From the NCBI GenBank assembly GCA_020161395.1, contig JAIUOE010000007.1, positions 62,001-126,000 on the forward strand: a DNA stretch of 64,000 nucleotides, given 5' to 3'. The position numbers were made by a program, and so were the translations under genes. Of the stretch, positions 45,141 to 54,623 are shown in pieces. The notes under the pieces are model-generated. The model searched no databases. It was not told the origin of the DNA and was given only the letters and a program-made list of their open reading frames with translations. Within the stretch, counting starts at the first letter, position 1. Each line of letters starts with the position of its first letter. The DNA comes from Bacteroidota bacterium. GTDB taxonomy: Bacteria; Bacteroidota; Ignavibacteria; Ignavibacteriales; Ignavibacteriaceae.

Positions 45141-46072
45141 TGAAAATTTATCGTGACCTCAGCGAAGTTCCAAAGTCAGACAAGACAGTGCTGACCATAG
45201 GCACTTTTGATGGCGTTCACAAGGGTCATCAACTGCTTCTCGATATTTTAATGACGAATGCCAAAAAGTCAGGCTGCAGGTCGCTTCTGATTACCTTCGA
45301 CCCGCACCCGAGGCAGGTGGTTTTCAAAGGTGGTGACATTAAATTGCTCACAACCACAAGTGAAAAATTGCGTATTTTTGAGAACCTCGGAATTGATGAA
45401 GTTTTTATCATCAATTTTACACTCGATTTTTCGGAGCTGGACGCAGATTCCTTCTTCACAAAGTTTATATTAAATGGCACCGGAATAGAAGAAATAATTG
45501 TCGGATACGATCACCGTTTCGGAAAAGGGAGAAGCGGTGACGAAAATTTCATTAGAAAGTTAGCAGATAAAACCGGATTTAAAGTAACATATGTTGAGGC
45601 TGTAATGCAAAATCAGACCAATATCAGCAGCACGCAAGTAAGAAAACTCCTCGCCGAAGGCAATGTAAAAGGAGCTGCGGAACTGCTGGGACGCGAATAT
45701 GAGATATTTGGAGAGGTTGTTCACGGTGACAAAAGAGGCAGAGAGCTCGGATATCCGACGGCTAATCTTGAGTGCGACTCCGAGAACAAGTTGCTTCCCG
45801 CCAACGGCGTTTACGCTGTAATGGTGGAAGTGGAAGAAAAAATTTACAAAGGCGTTTTGAATGTTGGAAGAAGACCGACATTCAACCTGAAGGACCTTGC
45901 TGTTGAAGTTCATCTGATTGAATTTCCGGGCCACGACCTATACGGAAAGACACTTCGCGTGAAATTCATCGACCGTATCAGAGGAGAGATGAGGTTTATT
46001 ACAAAACAGGACCTCGCAAACCAGATAGACAAGGACAAAAATTCCGCTGTCGAAGTTTTAAAAAGTTTATAA
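45140..46072 (+). CDS. ribF: Bifunctional riboflavin kinase/FAD synthetase
   Basis: 310 residues. Converts riboflavin to FMN and FMN to FAD. The N-terminal nucleotidyltransferase has TIGTFDGVHKGHQLLL, YDHRFGKGRSGD and ISSTQVRKLLAEG. The C-terminal kinase has GDKRGRELGYPTANL, NGVYAV and the NVGRRPTF segment with catalytic VEVHLIEF. It starts one base inside the truB stop (TGATG), so translation is coupled. truB-ribF-rpsO-pnp is a common bacterial order. Confidence 0.96.
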   Translation: MKIYRDLSEVPKSDKTVLTIGTFDGVHKGHQLLLDILMTNAKKSGCRSLLITFDPHPRQVVFKGGDIKLLTTTSEKLRIFENLGIDEVFIINFTLDFSELDADSFFTKFILNGTGIEEIIVGYDHRFGKGRSGDENFIRKLADKTGFKVTYVEAVMQNQTNISSTQVRKLLAEGNVKGAAELLGREYEIFGEVVHGDKRGRELGYPTANLECDSENKLLPANGVYAVMVEVEEKIYKGVLNVGRRPTFNLKDLAVEVHLIEFPGHDLYGKTLRVKFIDRIRGEMRFITKQDLANQIDKDKNSAVEVLKSL

Positions 46073-46138
46073 ACATTTAATTAATTGGCTCCGGTTGTTT
46101 CTGGGGTCGAATCGAACAAACAAAAACAGGAAAACACA

Positions 46139-46402
46139 ATGACTAATCAAGAAAAACTTGAGATAATCAAAAAGTATGGTGAAAACGAAAAAGATTCAGG
46201 GAAGACCGAAGTGCAGATAGCACTTTTGACAAAGAGAATCAATGACCTGACCGCTCATTTTCAGGCACATGCAAAGGATCACCACTCGAGAAGAGGGCTT
46301 CTTATGCTGGTAGGCAAGAGAAGAAGATTGCTCGACTATCTTATCGCAAAAGACATCAACAGATACAGAGCAATCATAAAAGAATTGAATATTAGAAAGT
46401 AA
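46139..46402 (+). CDS. rpsO: 30S ribosomal protein S15
   Basis: 87 residues from AUG 46139, the normal size; a longer UUG-initiated reading at 46085 would add 18 non-family residues. Conserved segments: [41 protein letters not shown]15 binds 16S rRNA and bridges to the large subunit. It lies 66 bases after ribF and 10 before pnp. Confidence 0.96.
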   Translation: MTNQEKLEIIKKYGENEKDSGKTEVQIALLTKRINDLTAHFQAHAKDHHSRRGLLMLVGKRRRLLDYLIAKDINRYRAIIKELNIRK

Positions 46403-46412
46403 GGCTTAAATA

Positions 46413-48527
46413 ATGATATACACAAAAGAAGTTGAAATAGGCGGAAAAGTACTAAGCTTTGAAACCGGAAGATTTGCCCGTCAGGCAGCCGGTTCAGTGA
46501 TGGTCAGATATGGCGATACGATGGTATTGGTCGCCGCCGTGGCTTCTCCCAAAGCACCTGAAGGGATCGATTTTTTCCCTCTTCAGGTTGAATACAGGGA
46601 AAAACTTGCCTCAGTAGGAAAATTCCCGGGTGGATTTTTCAAGAGAGAAGGAAAGCCATCGGAAAAAGAGGTACTGACATCAAGACTTATCGACCGTCCT
46701 ATCAGACCTCTGTTTGATGACAGCTACAGAAATGAGACACAGATCGTAGCAACCACACATTCGTTTGATAAAGAAAACGATCCCGATGTAATTGCTATCG
46801 TTGGTGCTTCAGCCGCCCTTGCAGTATCGAATATTCCTTTTCTTGGTCCTATCGCAGGAGTAAGAGTCGGAAGAGTAAACGGCGAGTTTGTGGTTAATCC
46901 AACATTCGAACAGGTTGAACAGAGTGACATCGAGCTGATTGTAGCAGGAACAGACGACTCGATTATGATGGTGGAAGGCGAAGCTTCGGAAGTATCTGAA
47001 GAAGTGATGCTCGAAGCATTGAAATTTGCTCAGGAGCAGATCAGGAAAATTGTAACTGCCATCTCCGAACTTGCTGCCGAGTGCGGCAAACCAAAGATGG
47101 TCGTAACACCAAAGGAAATTGATCAGACACTTCTTGAAGAAGTAAAAGCCCTTGCATATGACAAACTTAAATCTGCAATCTACACTGTCATGGCAAAACA
47201 GGAAAGAAGTGATGCTTTCGATGCAATTTTTGCAGAGACAAACGAAGCGCTCGCTGAAAAATATCCAGAGCAGGAAAAAACAATAAATACATTTCTGCAC
47301 GATTTCCAGTATGAACTGATTCGCAAATGTATTCTTGATGAGAATCTTCGCCTTGACGGCAGAAAAACACACGAGATCAGACCAATCACTGTCGATCTCG
47401 GCATACTTCCCCGCACTCACGCTTCTGCACTCTTCACAAGAGGAGAAACACAGAGTCTTACAACACTTACCCTTGGATCAAAAAATGATCAGCAGACCAT
47501 CGACGGTTTGCTGGATGAGACTGTGAAGAGATTTAATCTTCACTACAATTTCCCTCCATTTTCAGTTGGTGAAGTTGGAAGATACTCAGGCGTTGGCAGA
47601 AGAGAAGTGGGACATGGAAACCTTGCTGAAAGATCACTCAAAAGAATGATCCCTGCTGAAAAGGATTTCCCGTATGCACTCCGTCTCGTAAGTGATATTC
47701 TTGAGTCAAACGGTTCATCATCCATGGCAACAGTTTGTGCCGGATCGCTCGCCCTCATGGATGGCGGTGTTCCTGTAAAAAAAGCGGTTGCAGGAATTGC
47801 GATGGGCTTGATAAAAGAAGGTGATCAGTTTGCCGTCCTTTCCGACATTCTCGGTAACGAGGATCATTTTGGCGATATGGATTTCAAAGTTGCAGGTACT
47901 GATGAAGGTATCACCGGATTTCAGATGGACATCAAGATAAAGGGTGTTTCGTTTGAAGTAATGGAGATAGCTCTTAGACAGGCAAAACAGGGAAGACTTC
48001 ATATCCTCGGAATAATGAACAGTGCAATATCAGCACCAAGACCGGAACTTTGTTCCTTTGCCCCAACTCTTGCCACACTTCAGATTCCTACTGAACTTAT
48101 CGGTTCGATCATAGGACCCGGTGGAAAGACAATTCAGGGCATGCAGAAAGAATTCGGAGTTGATATTTCGATAGATGATGACGGAACAATCCAGATTGCA
48201 GGTCCAAATGCAGAGTCAGCCAACGGTGCAGCTACAAGAATAAGACTGATGACCACTCAACCGGTTGTAGGCGAAGTTTACGACGGTGTCGTAACCAAAC
48301 TCATGGAATTCGGTGCGCTGGTGGAAATTCTCCCCGGTAAGTCAGGACTCGTGCACATATCCGAAATAGATATGAAAAAAGTGCATAAAGTTACCGACTA
48401 CTTCAAAGAAGGCGATAAAGTTAAGGTAAAACTTCTTCGCATTGAGGGCGGGAAATACAGTCTGAGCCGCAAAGCTCTTCTTAAGGAAGCAGCCGCAACT
48501 GCAGAAGTTAAACATAACGAAGAATAA
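46413..48527 (+). CDS. pnp: Polyribonucleotide nucleotidyltransferase (PNPase)
   Basis: 704 residues. Phosphorolytic 3'-5' exoribonuclease of RNA decay. Two RNase PH domains (about 1-215 and 315-545; GGFFKREGKPSEKEVLTSRL, LFTRGETQSLTTLTLGS, and the GSSSMATVCAGSLALMDGG active-site region) flank a helical linker. KH (about 555-610, ELIGSIIGPGGKTIQGMQKE) and S1 (about 620-690, GKSGLVHISEID) follow. Downstream of rpsO as usual. A hairpin follows, then rng, another RNA-decay gene. Confidence 0.97.
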   Translation: MIYTKEVEIGGKVLSFETGRFARQAAGSVMVRYGDTMVLVAAVASPKAPEGIDFFPLQVEYREKLASVGKFPGGFFKREGKPSEKEVLTSRLIDRPIRPLFDDSYRNETQIVATTHSFDKENDPDVIAIVGASAALAVSNIPFLGPIAGVRVGRVNGEFVVNPTFEQVEQSDIELIVAGTDDSIMMVEGEASEVSEEVMLEALKFAQEQIRKIVTAISELAAECGKPKMVVTPKEIDQTLLEEVKALAYDKLKSAIYTVMAKQERSDAFDAIFAETNEALAEKYPEQEKTINTFLHDFQYELIRKCILDENLRLDGRKTHEIRPITVDLGILPRTHASALFTRGETQSLTTLTLGSKNDQQTIDGLLDETVKRFNLHYNFPPFSVGEVGRYSGVGRREVGHGNLAERSLKRMIPAEKDFPYALRLVSDILESNGSSSMATVCAGSLALMDGGVPVKKAVAGIAMGLIKEGDQFAVLSDILGNEDHFGDMDFKVAGTDEGITGFQMDIKIKGVSFEVMEIALRQAKQGRLHILGIMNSAISAPRPELCSFAPTLATLQIPTELIGSIIGPGGKTIQGMQKEFGVDISIDDDGTIQIAGPNAESANGAATRIRLMTTQPVVGEVYDGVVTKLMEFGALVEILPGKSGLVHISEIDMKKVHKVTDYFKEGDKVKVKLLRIEGGKYSLSRKALLKEAAATAEVKHNEE

Positions 48528-48534
48528 ATTTATT

Positions 48535-48561
48535 GGATGTCCCCTGAAGAAGGGGACATCC
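48535..48561 (+). other. Perfect 10-bp hairpin without U-tract between pnp and rng
   Basis: GGATGTCCCC (48535-48544) pairs exactly with GGGGACATCC (48552-48561) around TGAAGAA. No T-run follows, unlike the other terminators in the window, so it may protect the pnp mRNA 3' end or be a processing site rather than end transcription. Confidence 0.75.
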
Positions 48562-48732
48562 TCATCAATCACCAAGTTTTGAAAAGAATGATCGAGTTTC
48601 TCGGAAACTTCATCTTAATGTTTTATTACCTTGAACCCGAACCCAAAAGGCTCGCGGGTGGCGTACATCTAAGTGGAATTGGAATATTTGCAGTAGTTCA
48701 AAACCTGTTAAATACAAAGAGTTTAACTACCT

Positions 48733-50301
48733 ATGTTAAAAGAAATTATTATAAATTCATCGAACACACAGACCCGTGTGGCGATAACGGAAGACGGGAA
48801 ATTAGTAGATTTCTTCGTCGATTACTCCGAAAACCGGAGGATGGTTGGAGATGTGTATCTTGGCAAAGTAGCCAGGGTACTTCCCGGCATTAAAGCAGCA
48901 TTCATTGACATCGGCATGAAGCACGATGGTTTTCTCCACTTTTCAGATATTGGAGAGAAAACCAAGGAACTTCAGGCAATGATTGATGAAGAGGATGATG
49001 AAGACGATAATGTGGCACGGGTTGCCGCAGACGAAGAGAATGCCATCGTCCAGACAAAATTCATAAATGGTGTCCCCATCTTGCAGAAGGGGGAACCAAT
49101 CCTTGTGCAAATCACAAAAGAGCCCGTAGTCAATAAAGGCGTGCGGGTGAGTTCGGCTATTTCAATACCGGGCAGATTTTGTGTTCTCCTCCCTTACGAC
49201 AACAAGATCGGTGTTTCGAAAAAGATTACGGACTTCCGCGAAAGAAAGCGCCTTCGTATTATTGCGAAGAGTCTTCTTCCCCAGAATTACGGTTTGATCA
49301 TCAGAACTGTTGCCCGCGGTCAGGCGGAAGAGCAGATTAAAGATGACTTGAGAAGCCTCTTGAAACTTTGGAAAAAGATTCAGGAAAAGGCGAGAAGTGG
49401 AACCCCCCCTGCCATTATTTATCAGGATGTCTCGACCACTTCAAGTGTCATCAGGGATCTTTTCACCTCTGACATCTCAAAAGTGTACATCGACAACAAA
49501 AAAGTATTCAAAGAGATTAAAGATTACATTGCAGTCTCGCAGCCTGAGTTACTCGACAAAGTTGAACAGGTCCGATCAGAGGAACCGATCTTCGAAGCTT
49601 TCAAGGTTGAGGAGCAGATAAAAGAACTTTTCGCTAGAAAAGTGGCAATGAAGAGTGGCGGACATATCGTAATCGAGCATACGGAAGCGATGGTTGTAAT
49701 CGATGTAAACAGCGGAAAATATGCAGCCAGCAAGGATCAGGAGTTGAACTCCCTGAAAACCGATCTGGAAGCAGCCCGCGAAATTGCGCATCAGTTGCGT
49801 TTAAGGGATATAGGCGGTTTGATCGTTATCGACTTTATCGATCTCGAGGATGAAAAGAACAGAAAGAAAGTTTACGATGAGCTCAAGAAAGAGTTCAGAA
49901 GAGACCGCGCGAAGGTATCCATTCTCCCTATGTCCGACTTTGGCCTTGTTCAGATAACCAGACAGAGGGTAAGACAGAACATCATGCAGGCTCTAACCGA
50001 GACTTGTCCCGTTTGCATGGGAACAGGCTTGCTGACGAAGAAGTCGCACCTCATTCATGAAATTGATGAATGGCTCGGTAAATACAGAACCGAGGCACCA
50101 CATCGTTCGATTATTATTAAATGCCATCCATTCGTAGCGCAGAAACTCAAGGAAGGGTTCCCGAGTACACTCGCAAAGATGCAGATGAGATACATGCTTA
50201 GAATCAGAATTGAAGAGGATAATGCATTCAATTCAGATCAGTTCAAAGTTATTGCCCGTAAAACCAAACAGGATTTAACAGGGATTATAACAGATTTGTG
50301 A
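48733..50301 (+). CDS. rng: Ribonuclease G/E family endoribonuclease
   Basis: 522 residues, the short RNase G size without the RNase E scaffold tail. An S1 domain (about 35-125) contains an acidic insertion (DEEDDEDDN around residue 89-97). The catalytic Mg-binding Asp residues lie in VVIDVNSGKYAA and GGLIVIDFIDLED, with the zinc-link Cys pair in CPVCMGTG. Works in rRNA maturation and mRNA decay. AUG start with no clear ribosome-binding site. Follows pnp with a 205-base gap that holds a hairpin and an AATATTTG promoter-like box at 48683-48690. Confidence 0.95.
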   Translation: MLKEIIINSSNTQTRVAITEDGKLVDFFVDYSENRRMVGDVYLGKVARVLPGIKAAFIDIGMKHDGFLHFSDIGEKTKELQAMIDEEDDEDDNVARVAADEENAIVQTKFINGVPILQKGEPILVQITKEPVVNKGVRVSSAISIPGRFCVLLPYDNKIGVSKKITDFRERKRLRIIAKSLLPQNYGLIIRTVARGQAEEQIKDDLRSLLKLWKKIQEKARSGTPPAIIYQDVSTTSSVIRDLFTSDISKVYIDNKKVFKEIKDYIAVSQPELLDKVEQVRSEEPIFEAFKVEEQIKELFARKVAMKSGGHIVIEHTEAMVVIDVNSGKYAASKDQELNSLKTDLEAAREIAHQLRLRDIGGLIVIDFIDLEDEKNRKKVYDELKKEFRRDRAKVSILPMSDFGLVQITRQRVRQNIMQALTETCPVCMGTGLLTKKSHLIHEIDEWLGKYRTEAPHRSIIIKCHPFVAQKLKEGFPSTLAKMQMRYMLRIRIEEDNAFNSDQFKVIARKTKQDLTGIITDL

Positions 50302-50326
50302 TTTCCGGTTCCTCAATTTAGTATGA

Positions 50327-50360
50327 ATTGAGAGAAAGAAATTTTATATTTATAGATTTG
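50327..50360 (+). promoter_or_regulatory. Candidate promoter of gcvT
   Basis: ATTG (50327-50330) and TAGATTTG (50353-50360) are 22 bases apart and fit the TTTG / TAnnTTTG pattern, with the second box an exact match. The gcvT GUG is 30 bases further on. Confidence 0.4.
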
Positions 50361-50389
50361 AAAAACGAAATTATAAGTACAGGTAAATC

Positions 50390-51472
50390 GTGAAAAAGAC
50401 CAGACTTTATTCAGAACATGTGAAACATGGTGCCAAATTGGTTGAATTCGCCGGCTACAGCATGCCGATTCAGTATGAATCGATAATTGCCGAGCACAAG
50501 GCGGTAAGAAACAGCGTGGGGCTCTTTGATGTGAGTCACATGGGCGAAGTAATTATCGAAGGTGATGCTGCATTTGAATATGTACAGAACCTTACGATAA
50601 ATGATGTATCCACACTCTTCCCGGGCAGAGTTCAGTATTCTGCAATGTGTTATGAGGATGGCGGTATCGTGGATGACCTGCTTGTTTACAAGCTTGATCA
50701 GAAAAAGTTCATGCTTGTTATCAATGCATCAAACATTGAAAAAGATATTGAATGGATGCACAGGAACAATACTCATGGAGTGAGCATTAAAGATGTAAGC
50801 GATGAGTTTACTCTTATTGCTGTTCAAGGTCCATATTCCAAAAAAGTGGTTGAAGCGGTATTTGGCATCAAAATCGATATCGAGTATTACCACTTCACTT
50901 ATGGTGAGTTTGCGGGAGAGAAAGTTTTGATTTCGAGAACCGGTTATACGGGTGAACTTGGATACGAACTTTACTTCACAGGGGATGAAGAGATGGCATG
51001 CAAGTTGTGGGATGCTTTGATGAAACACGGCAATGATTATTTTATCAAACCGTGCGGACTTGGATCCCGCGATTCTCTCAGACTTGAGATGGGTTTTTGT
51101 CTTTACGGTAACGATATTGATGCGACTACAAATCCACTCGAAGCGGGTTTGGGCTGGATCACCAAACTGAAAAAAGAGAAGTTTACCGGTAAAGATTCTC
51201 TTCTGAAAATAAAAGAAGACGGTCTAAAGAGAAAACTTACACCCCTTGTTTGTCTCACAAAATCATTTCCGAGACACGGTTATGAAGTAATGGCAGGCGA
51301 TACAGTTGTTGGTAATCTGACAAGCGGGACAGTAAGTCCTGTGCTCGATCAAGGAATTGCTCTTGCGTACATAGATGTAAATTACTTAAATTCTGACAGC
51401 AGACTTGAGATGATGGTTAGAGGGAACAGAATCCCTGTAAGCGTTACAAAGCTGCCCTTCATAAAGAAATAG
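50390..51472 (+). CDS. gcvT: Aminomethyltransferase (glycine cleavage T-protein)
   Basis: 360 residues. Transfers the aminomethyl carbon from lipoylated H-protein to tetrahydrofolate, giving methylene-THF and ammonia. Marks: HGAKLVEFAGYSMPIQYES, VGLFDVSHMGE, YSAMCYEDGGIVDDLLVYKL, SRTGYTGELGYELYF and CGLGSRDSLRLEMGFCLYGND. Start GUG at 50390 with AGGTAAATC upstream. The other glycine cleavage genes are not in the window. It begins a run with comB and ftsK, with gaps of 11 bases. Confidence 0.95.
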   Translation: MKKTRLYSEHVKHGAKLVEFAGYSMPIQYESIIAEHKAVRNSVGLFDVSHMGEVIIEGDAAFEYVQNLTINDVSTLFPGRVQYSAMCYEDGGIVDDLLVYKLDQKKFMLVINASNIEKDIEWMHRNNTHGVSIKDVSDEFTLIAVQGPYSKKVVEAVFGIKIDIEYYHFTYGEFAGEKVLISRTGYTGELGYELYFTGDEEMACKLWDALMKHGNDYFIKPCGLGSRDSLRLEMGFCLYGNDIDATTNPLEAGLGWITKLKKEKFTGKDSLLKIKEDGLKRKLTPLVCLTKSFPRHGYEVMAGDTVVGNLTSGTVSPVLDQGIALAYIDVNYLNSDSRLEMMVRGNRIPVSVTKLPFIKK

Positions 51473-51483
51473 ACAGGGTTAAG

Positions 51484-52230
51484 ATGCGAATTAATACTAT
51501 ATTGACTCCGTTAATGGTGGAAGAGCTGTATTTTGCCGGAAGGATAGCTGTCGTGATTGATGTACTGAGAGCGACAACAACAATCACCACGGCTATCATG
51601 AATGGTGCGAAAGAGATTGTGCCGGTGGGCTCACTTGATTTCAGTAAGATAGCATCCGCAAGTTCTTTTGGCGGAAGGACCATGAGGGGTGGTGAAAAGA
51701 ATTCGAAGAAGATCGAGGGATTTGACCTCGGGAACTCACCATTTGAATATGTCGAAACCGTCGTAAAAGGGAAATCAATTGTCTTTTTTACAACGAACGG
51801 TTCCAAAGCCATCGTAAAAACCAAGTATGGAAGTGGTACCCTGATCTGTTCATTCCTTAATGTTTCAAAAGTTGCGGAAGTGCTTGTGAACCTTGGGAAA
51901 GAGTATGACATAGTTTGCTCGGGCAGACATGGAGATTTCAGTCTGGAAGATACTGTTTGTGCCGGAATGCTGATAAGTGAATTGCTCAAATTAAAAAATG
52001 ATCTAACACTTTCAGATGCTTCAAAAGTCGCATTGGATCTTTACGAGAAGTACGGTTCCGATCTGCGGTCTCTCTTTGGAGTAAGCGAGCACGGCAAAAT
52101 TCTTGAGACAGAAGGGTTTATTGAAGACCTTGAATACTGTGCACAGACCAACATTACCGACATCGTTCCTGTATTTGAGAATTCTTCGATTAAACTTTAT
52201 GACCCTGCACATCATTTAACAAATAACTGA
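51484..52230 (+). CDS. ComB-family phosphatase (2-phosphosulfolactate phosphatase-like)
   Basis: 248 residues. The fold marks VVIDVLRATTTITTAIMNGA, TNGSKAI, CSGRHGDFSLEDTVCAGML and ALDLYEKYG match the ComB family, whose first known member removes phosphate from 2-phosphosulfolactate in coenzyme M biosynthesis. Many bacteria without coenzyme M carry ComB homologues of uncertain role, and nothing nearby suggests sulfolactate metabolism. Sits tightly between gcvT and ftsK (11-base gaps). Confidence 0.87.
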   Translation: MRINTILTPLMVEELYFAGRIAVVIDVLRATTTITTAIMNGAKEIVPVGSLDFSKIASASSFGGRTMRGGEKNSKKIEGFDLGNSPFEYVETVVKGKSIVFFTTNGSKAIVKTKYGSGTLICSFLNVSKVAEVLVNLGKEYDIVCSGRHGDFSLEDTVCAGMLISELLKLKNDLTLSDASKVALDLYEKYGSDLRSLFGVSEHGKILETEGFIEDLEYCAQTNITDIVPVFENSSIKLYDPAHHLTNN

Positions 52231-52241
52231 TCCGGCACAGG

Positions 52242-54617
52242 ATGAGCGGAAAAACGAAAAAAGACAGCGGCAGAACTTATTTTGAGTTATCGCAGGAGAA
52301 GAAGAAAAGGCTGTTGGGTCTTTTCATCATTTCGTTTTCCGTTCTCCTTTTTCTGAGCATCCTTTCATTTTCTCCCGCGGATGATCCGCAGGTCAGAAAT
52401 GCATCGGTGAAGGCACTCCCCACAAAAAACTGGCTGGGAATAGCCGGAGCCTACATTGCCCTTTTCTTTGTCAAATCAGCATTCGGATATTTCTCCCTCG
52501 TCATCCCTGTAATCACCGGGATGTGGGGCTTTGTGCTGTTTAAAAAAGTTGATATTCGCAGACTGATTTACATTACCAATTTTCTTTTAAGTTCGGCTTT
52601 TATTCTCGCATCATTCTGGGGAACGGTTTATGCACTCGGTGGTATTGTCGAGGATACTGCGGTTATTCTTGCAGGCGGGCTTGGGAAGACCATGGGCGGA
52701 CTCGCATATCAGTTTCTCGGAGGCATCGGGTCGGTCACACTTTTTGTAGTTCTTATGGTCACGGTACTGGTCATTACTTTTGATTTAAAGATTGACAGGT
52801 TTTTTGTATTTCTTGCCGACAAGGGAAAAGATGCATTCGAATCGGGTGTGAATAAAGTGAAGGAAAAATCGGAGAAGGTTTCTTCACAGAGAGAGGAGAG
52901 GAAATCGTCTCTCGAAAAAAGTCAGGATAAAATCAGCAAAGTGATCAAAGGGGAGAAATCGGAAAAACCACCCGTTTTTGCCGATGAACTTGAATTCGAA
53001 CAGATTATCCCCGAACCGGTTCAACCGGTCAGACCGAAGCCTGTTTTTACCACTTCCGTCAAAACAAATCCCGATATTGTACCTCCACCCCCAAAAGTTG
53101 AGAGAGCTGTTCCTGAAGCAAGATTTTCGACAGATGATTATAGCATCCCTGACGGTGATTTTCTCATTAAGGCTGATGACTCGGGTCATTATGCCGAGGA
53201 GGCGGAGCTCGAGAGTAAAAAAATAAGATTAAAAGAAAAGCTCGCACTCTTTGACATTGAGATTGAAAAAATAGATACCACTGCAGGACCTGTGGTTACG
53301 CTGTTTGAAATTGTCCCTGCTCCCGGGGTGAAGATCAGCAAAATTCTGTCATTGGAAAATGATATCGCTTTGGCGCTTGCGGCAAAAGGAATAAGAATTA
53401 TTGCTCCGATGCCGGGCAGGGGTACCATTGGTGTTGAAATTCCTAACGATAATCCATCTATTGTGCTCGCCGGTTCGGTTTTACCAGATCTTAAGAACAG
53501 CAAATGTTCCTTGCCGATAGCCCTTGGAAAGTCGATTTCGGGACAGACTTTTGTGGATGACCTTGCACGGGTGCCCCACCTTTTGATTGCAGGAGCCACG
53601 GGATCGGGAAAATCGGTTGGTGTAAATATGATTATTGCATCGCTCCTTTTTTCAAAGTATCCATCCGAAGTGAAGTTTGCTATTATTGATCCAAAGAAGG
53701 TTGAGCTTTCTGTCTATGAGACATTAAAGCACCACTTCCTCGTAAAATCTCCCGATATCAGTGAGTATATAGTTTCATCGCCTCAGAGTGCGGTAATTTT
53801 GCTTAAATCTGTTGTGCTTGAAATGGAGCTCCGTTACGACAAGCTTTCGAATATCGGAGTGAGGAATATAGTTGACTATAACAACAAGATAAAGACAGGC
53901 ACTATCAAACCAAAAGGGGATGATGATGCCTTGCTCCACAGGTTTATGCCTTACATAGTGGTTGTGATTGACGAGTTGGCGGACCTTATGATTACAGCAG
54001 GCAAGGATGTGGAAGAACCGATTGCCAGACTTGCTCAGATGGCAAGAGCGGTTGGAATCCACCTTGTAGTTGCAACTCAGAGGCCTTCTGTTGATGTAAT
54101 CACAGGTGTTATTAAAGCGAATTTCCCCGCAAGAATTGCATATCAGACCGCCCAAAGAACCGATTCGCGTACCATTCTTGATATGAACGGTGCCGAACAG
54201 TTGCTCGGAAGAGGTGACATGCTTTATTTGCCTCCCGGCACTCCAAAACCGATAAGAATCCAGAACGCCTACATCACCACTGATGAAATAGAAAAACTGA
54301 TCGAAGTGGTTTCAGAGCAGCCGTATCCTGATGAAATTTATGAATTGCCTTCGCTTATCGACAAAAAGGGAACTGATGCCGGAGCGTTGAATGATCTGGA
54401 TCCGCTCTTTACCGAGGCTGCACAATCTGTGGTTCGAAGTCAGCAGGGTTCTGTCTCTTTCCTTCAGCGGAAATTGAAGGTTGGATATGCAAGAGCTGCA
54501 AGAATAGTTGATCAGCTCGAAGCTGCAGGTATCGTTGGAGCAGGAGAGGGAAGCAAGGCAAGGGAAATACTGGTTGAATCAGATGATGAACTTGAAACAA
54601 TATTGCGGAATCTGTAG
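52242..54617 (+). CDS. ftsK: DNA translocase FtsK
   Basis: 791 residues. Four N-terminal membrane helices (about 25-185) anchor it at the septum; a charged linker (about 190-320) is shorter than in E. coli. The motor domain has Walker A GATGSGKSVGVNMI, Walker B VVVIDELADLMI, and the HLVVATQRPSVDVITGVIKA segment. The C-terminal winged helix (gamma) includes SFLQRKLKVGYARAARIVDQ and binds the polar chromosome sequences that steer it to dif. AUG start, 11 bases after comB. Confidence 0.97.
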   Translation: MSGKTKKDSGRTYFELSQEKKKRLLGLFIISFSVLLFLSILSFSPADDPQVRNASVKALPTKNWLGIAGAYIALFFVKSAFGYFSLVIPVITGMWGFVLFKKVDIRRLIYITNFLLSSAFILASFWGTVYALGGIVEDTAVILAGGLGKTMGGLAYQFLGGIGSVTLFVVLMVTVLVITFDLKIDRFFVFLADKGKDAFESGVNKVKEKSEKVSSQREERKSSLEKSQDKISKVIKGEKSEKPPVFADELEFEQIIPEPVQPVRPKPVFTTSVKTNPDIVPPPPKVERAVPEARFSTDDYSIPDGDFLIKADDSGHYAEEAELESKKIRLKEKLALFDIEIEKIDTTAGPVVTLFEIVPAPGVKISKILSLENDIALALAAKGIRIIAPMPGRGTIGVEIPNDNPSIVLAGSVLPDLKNSKCSLPIALGKSISGQTFVDDLARVPHLLIAGATGSGKSVGVNMIIASLLFSKYPSEVKFAIIDPKKVELSVYETLKHHFLVKSPDISEYIVSSPQSAVILLKSVVLEMELRYDKLSNIGVRNIVDYNNKIKTGTIKPKGDDDALLHRFMPYIVVVIDELADLMITAGKDVEEPIARLAQMARAVGIHLVVATQRPSVDVITGVIKANFPARIAYQTAQRTDSRTILDMNGAEQLLGRGDMLYLPPGTPKPIRIQNAYITTDEIEKLIEVVSEQPYPDEIYELPSLIDKKGTDAGALNDLDPLFTEAAQSVVRSQQGSVSFLQRKLKVGYARAARIVDQLEAAGIVGAGEGSKAREILVESDDELETILRNL

Positions 54618-54623
54618 TAAACC

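Noticed and set aside
46809-47420. 203-codon open frame opposite pnp
   Set aside because: Same reasoning: antisense shadow of a conserved gene, with odd composition.
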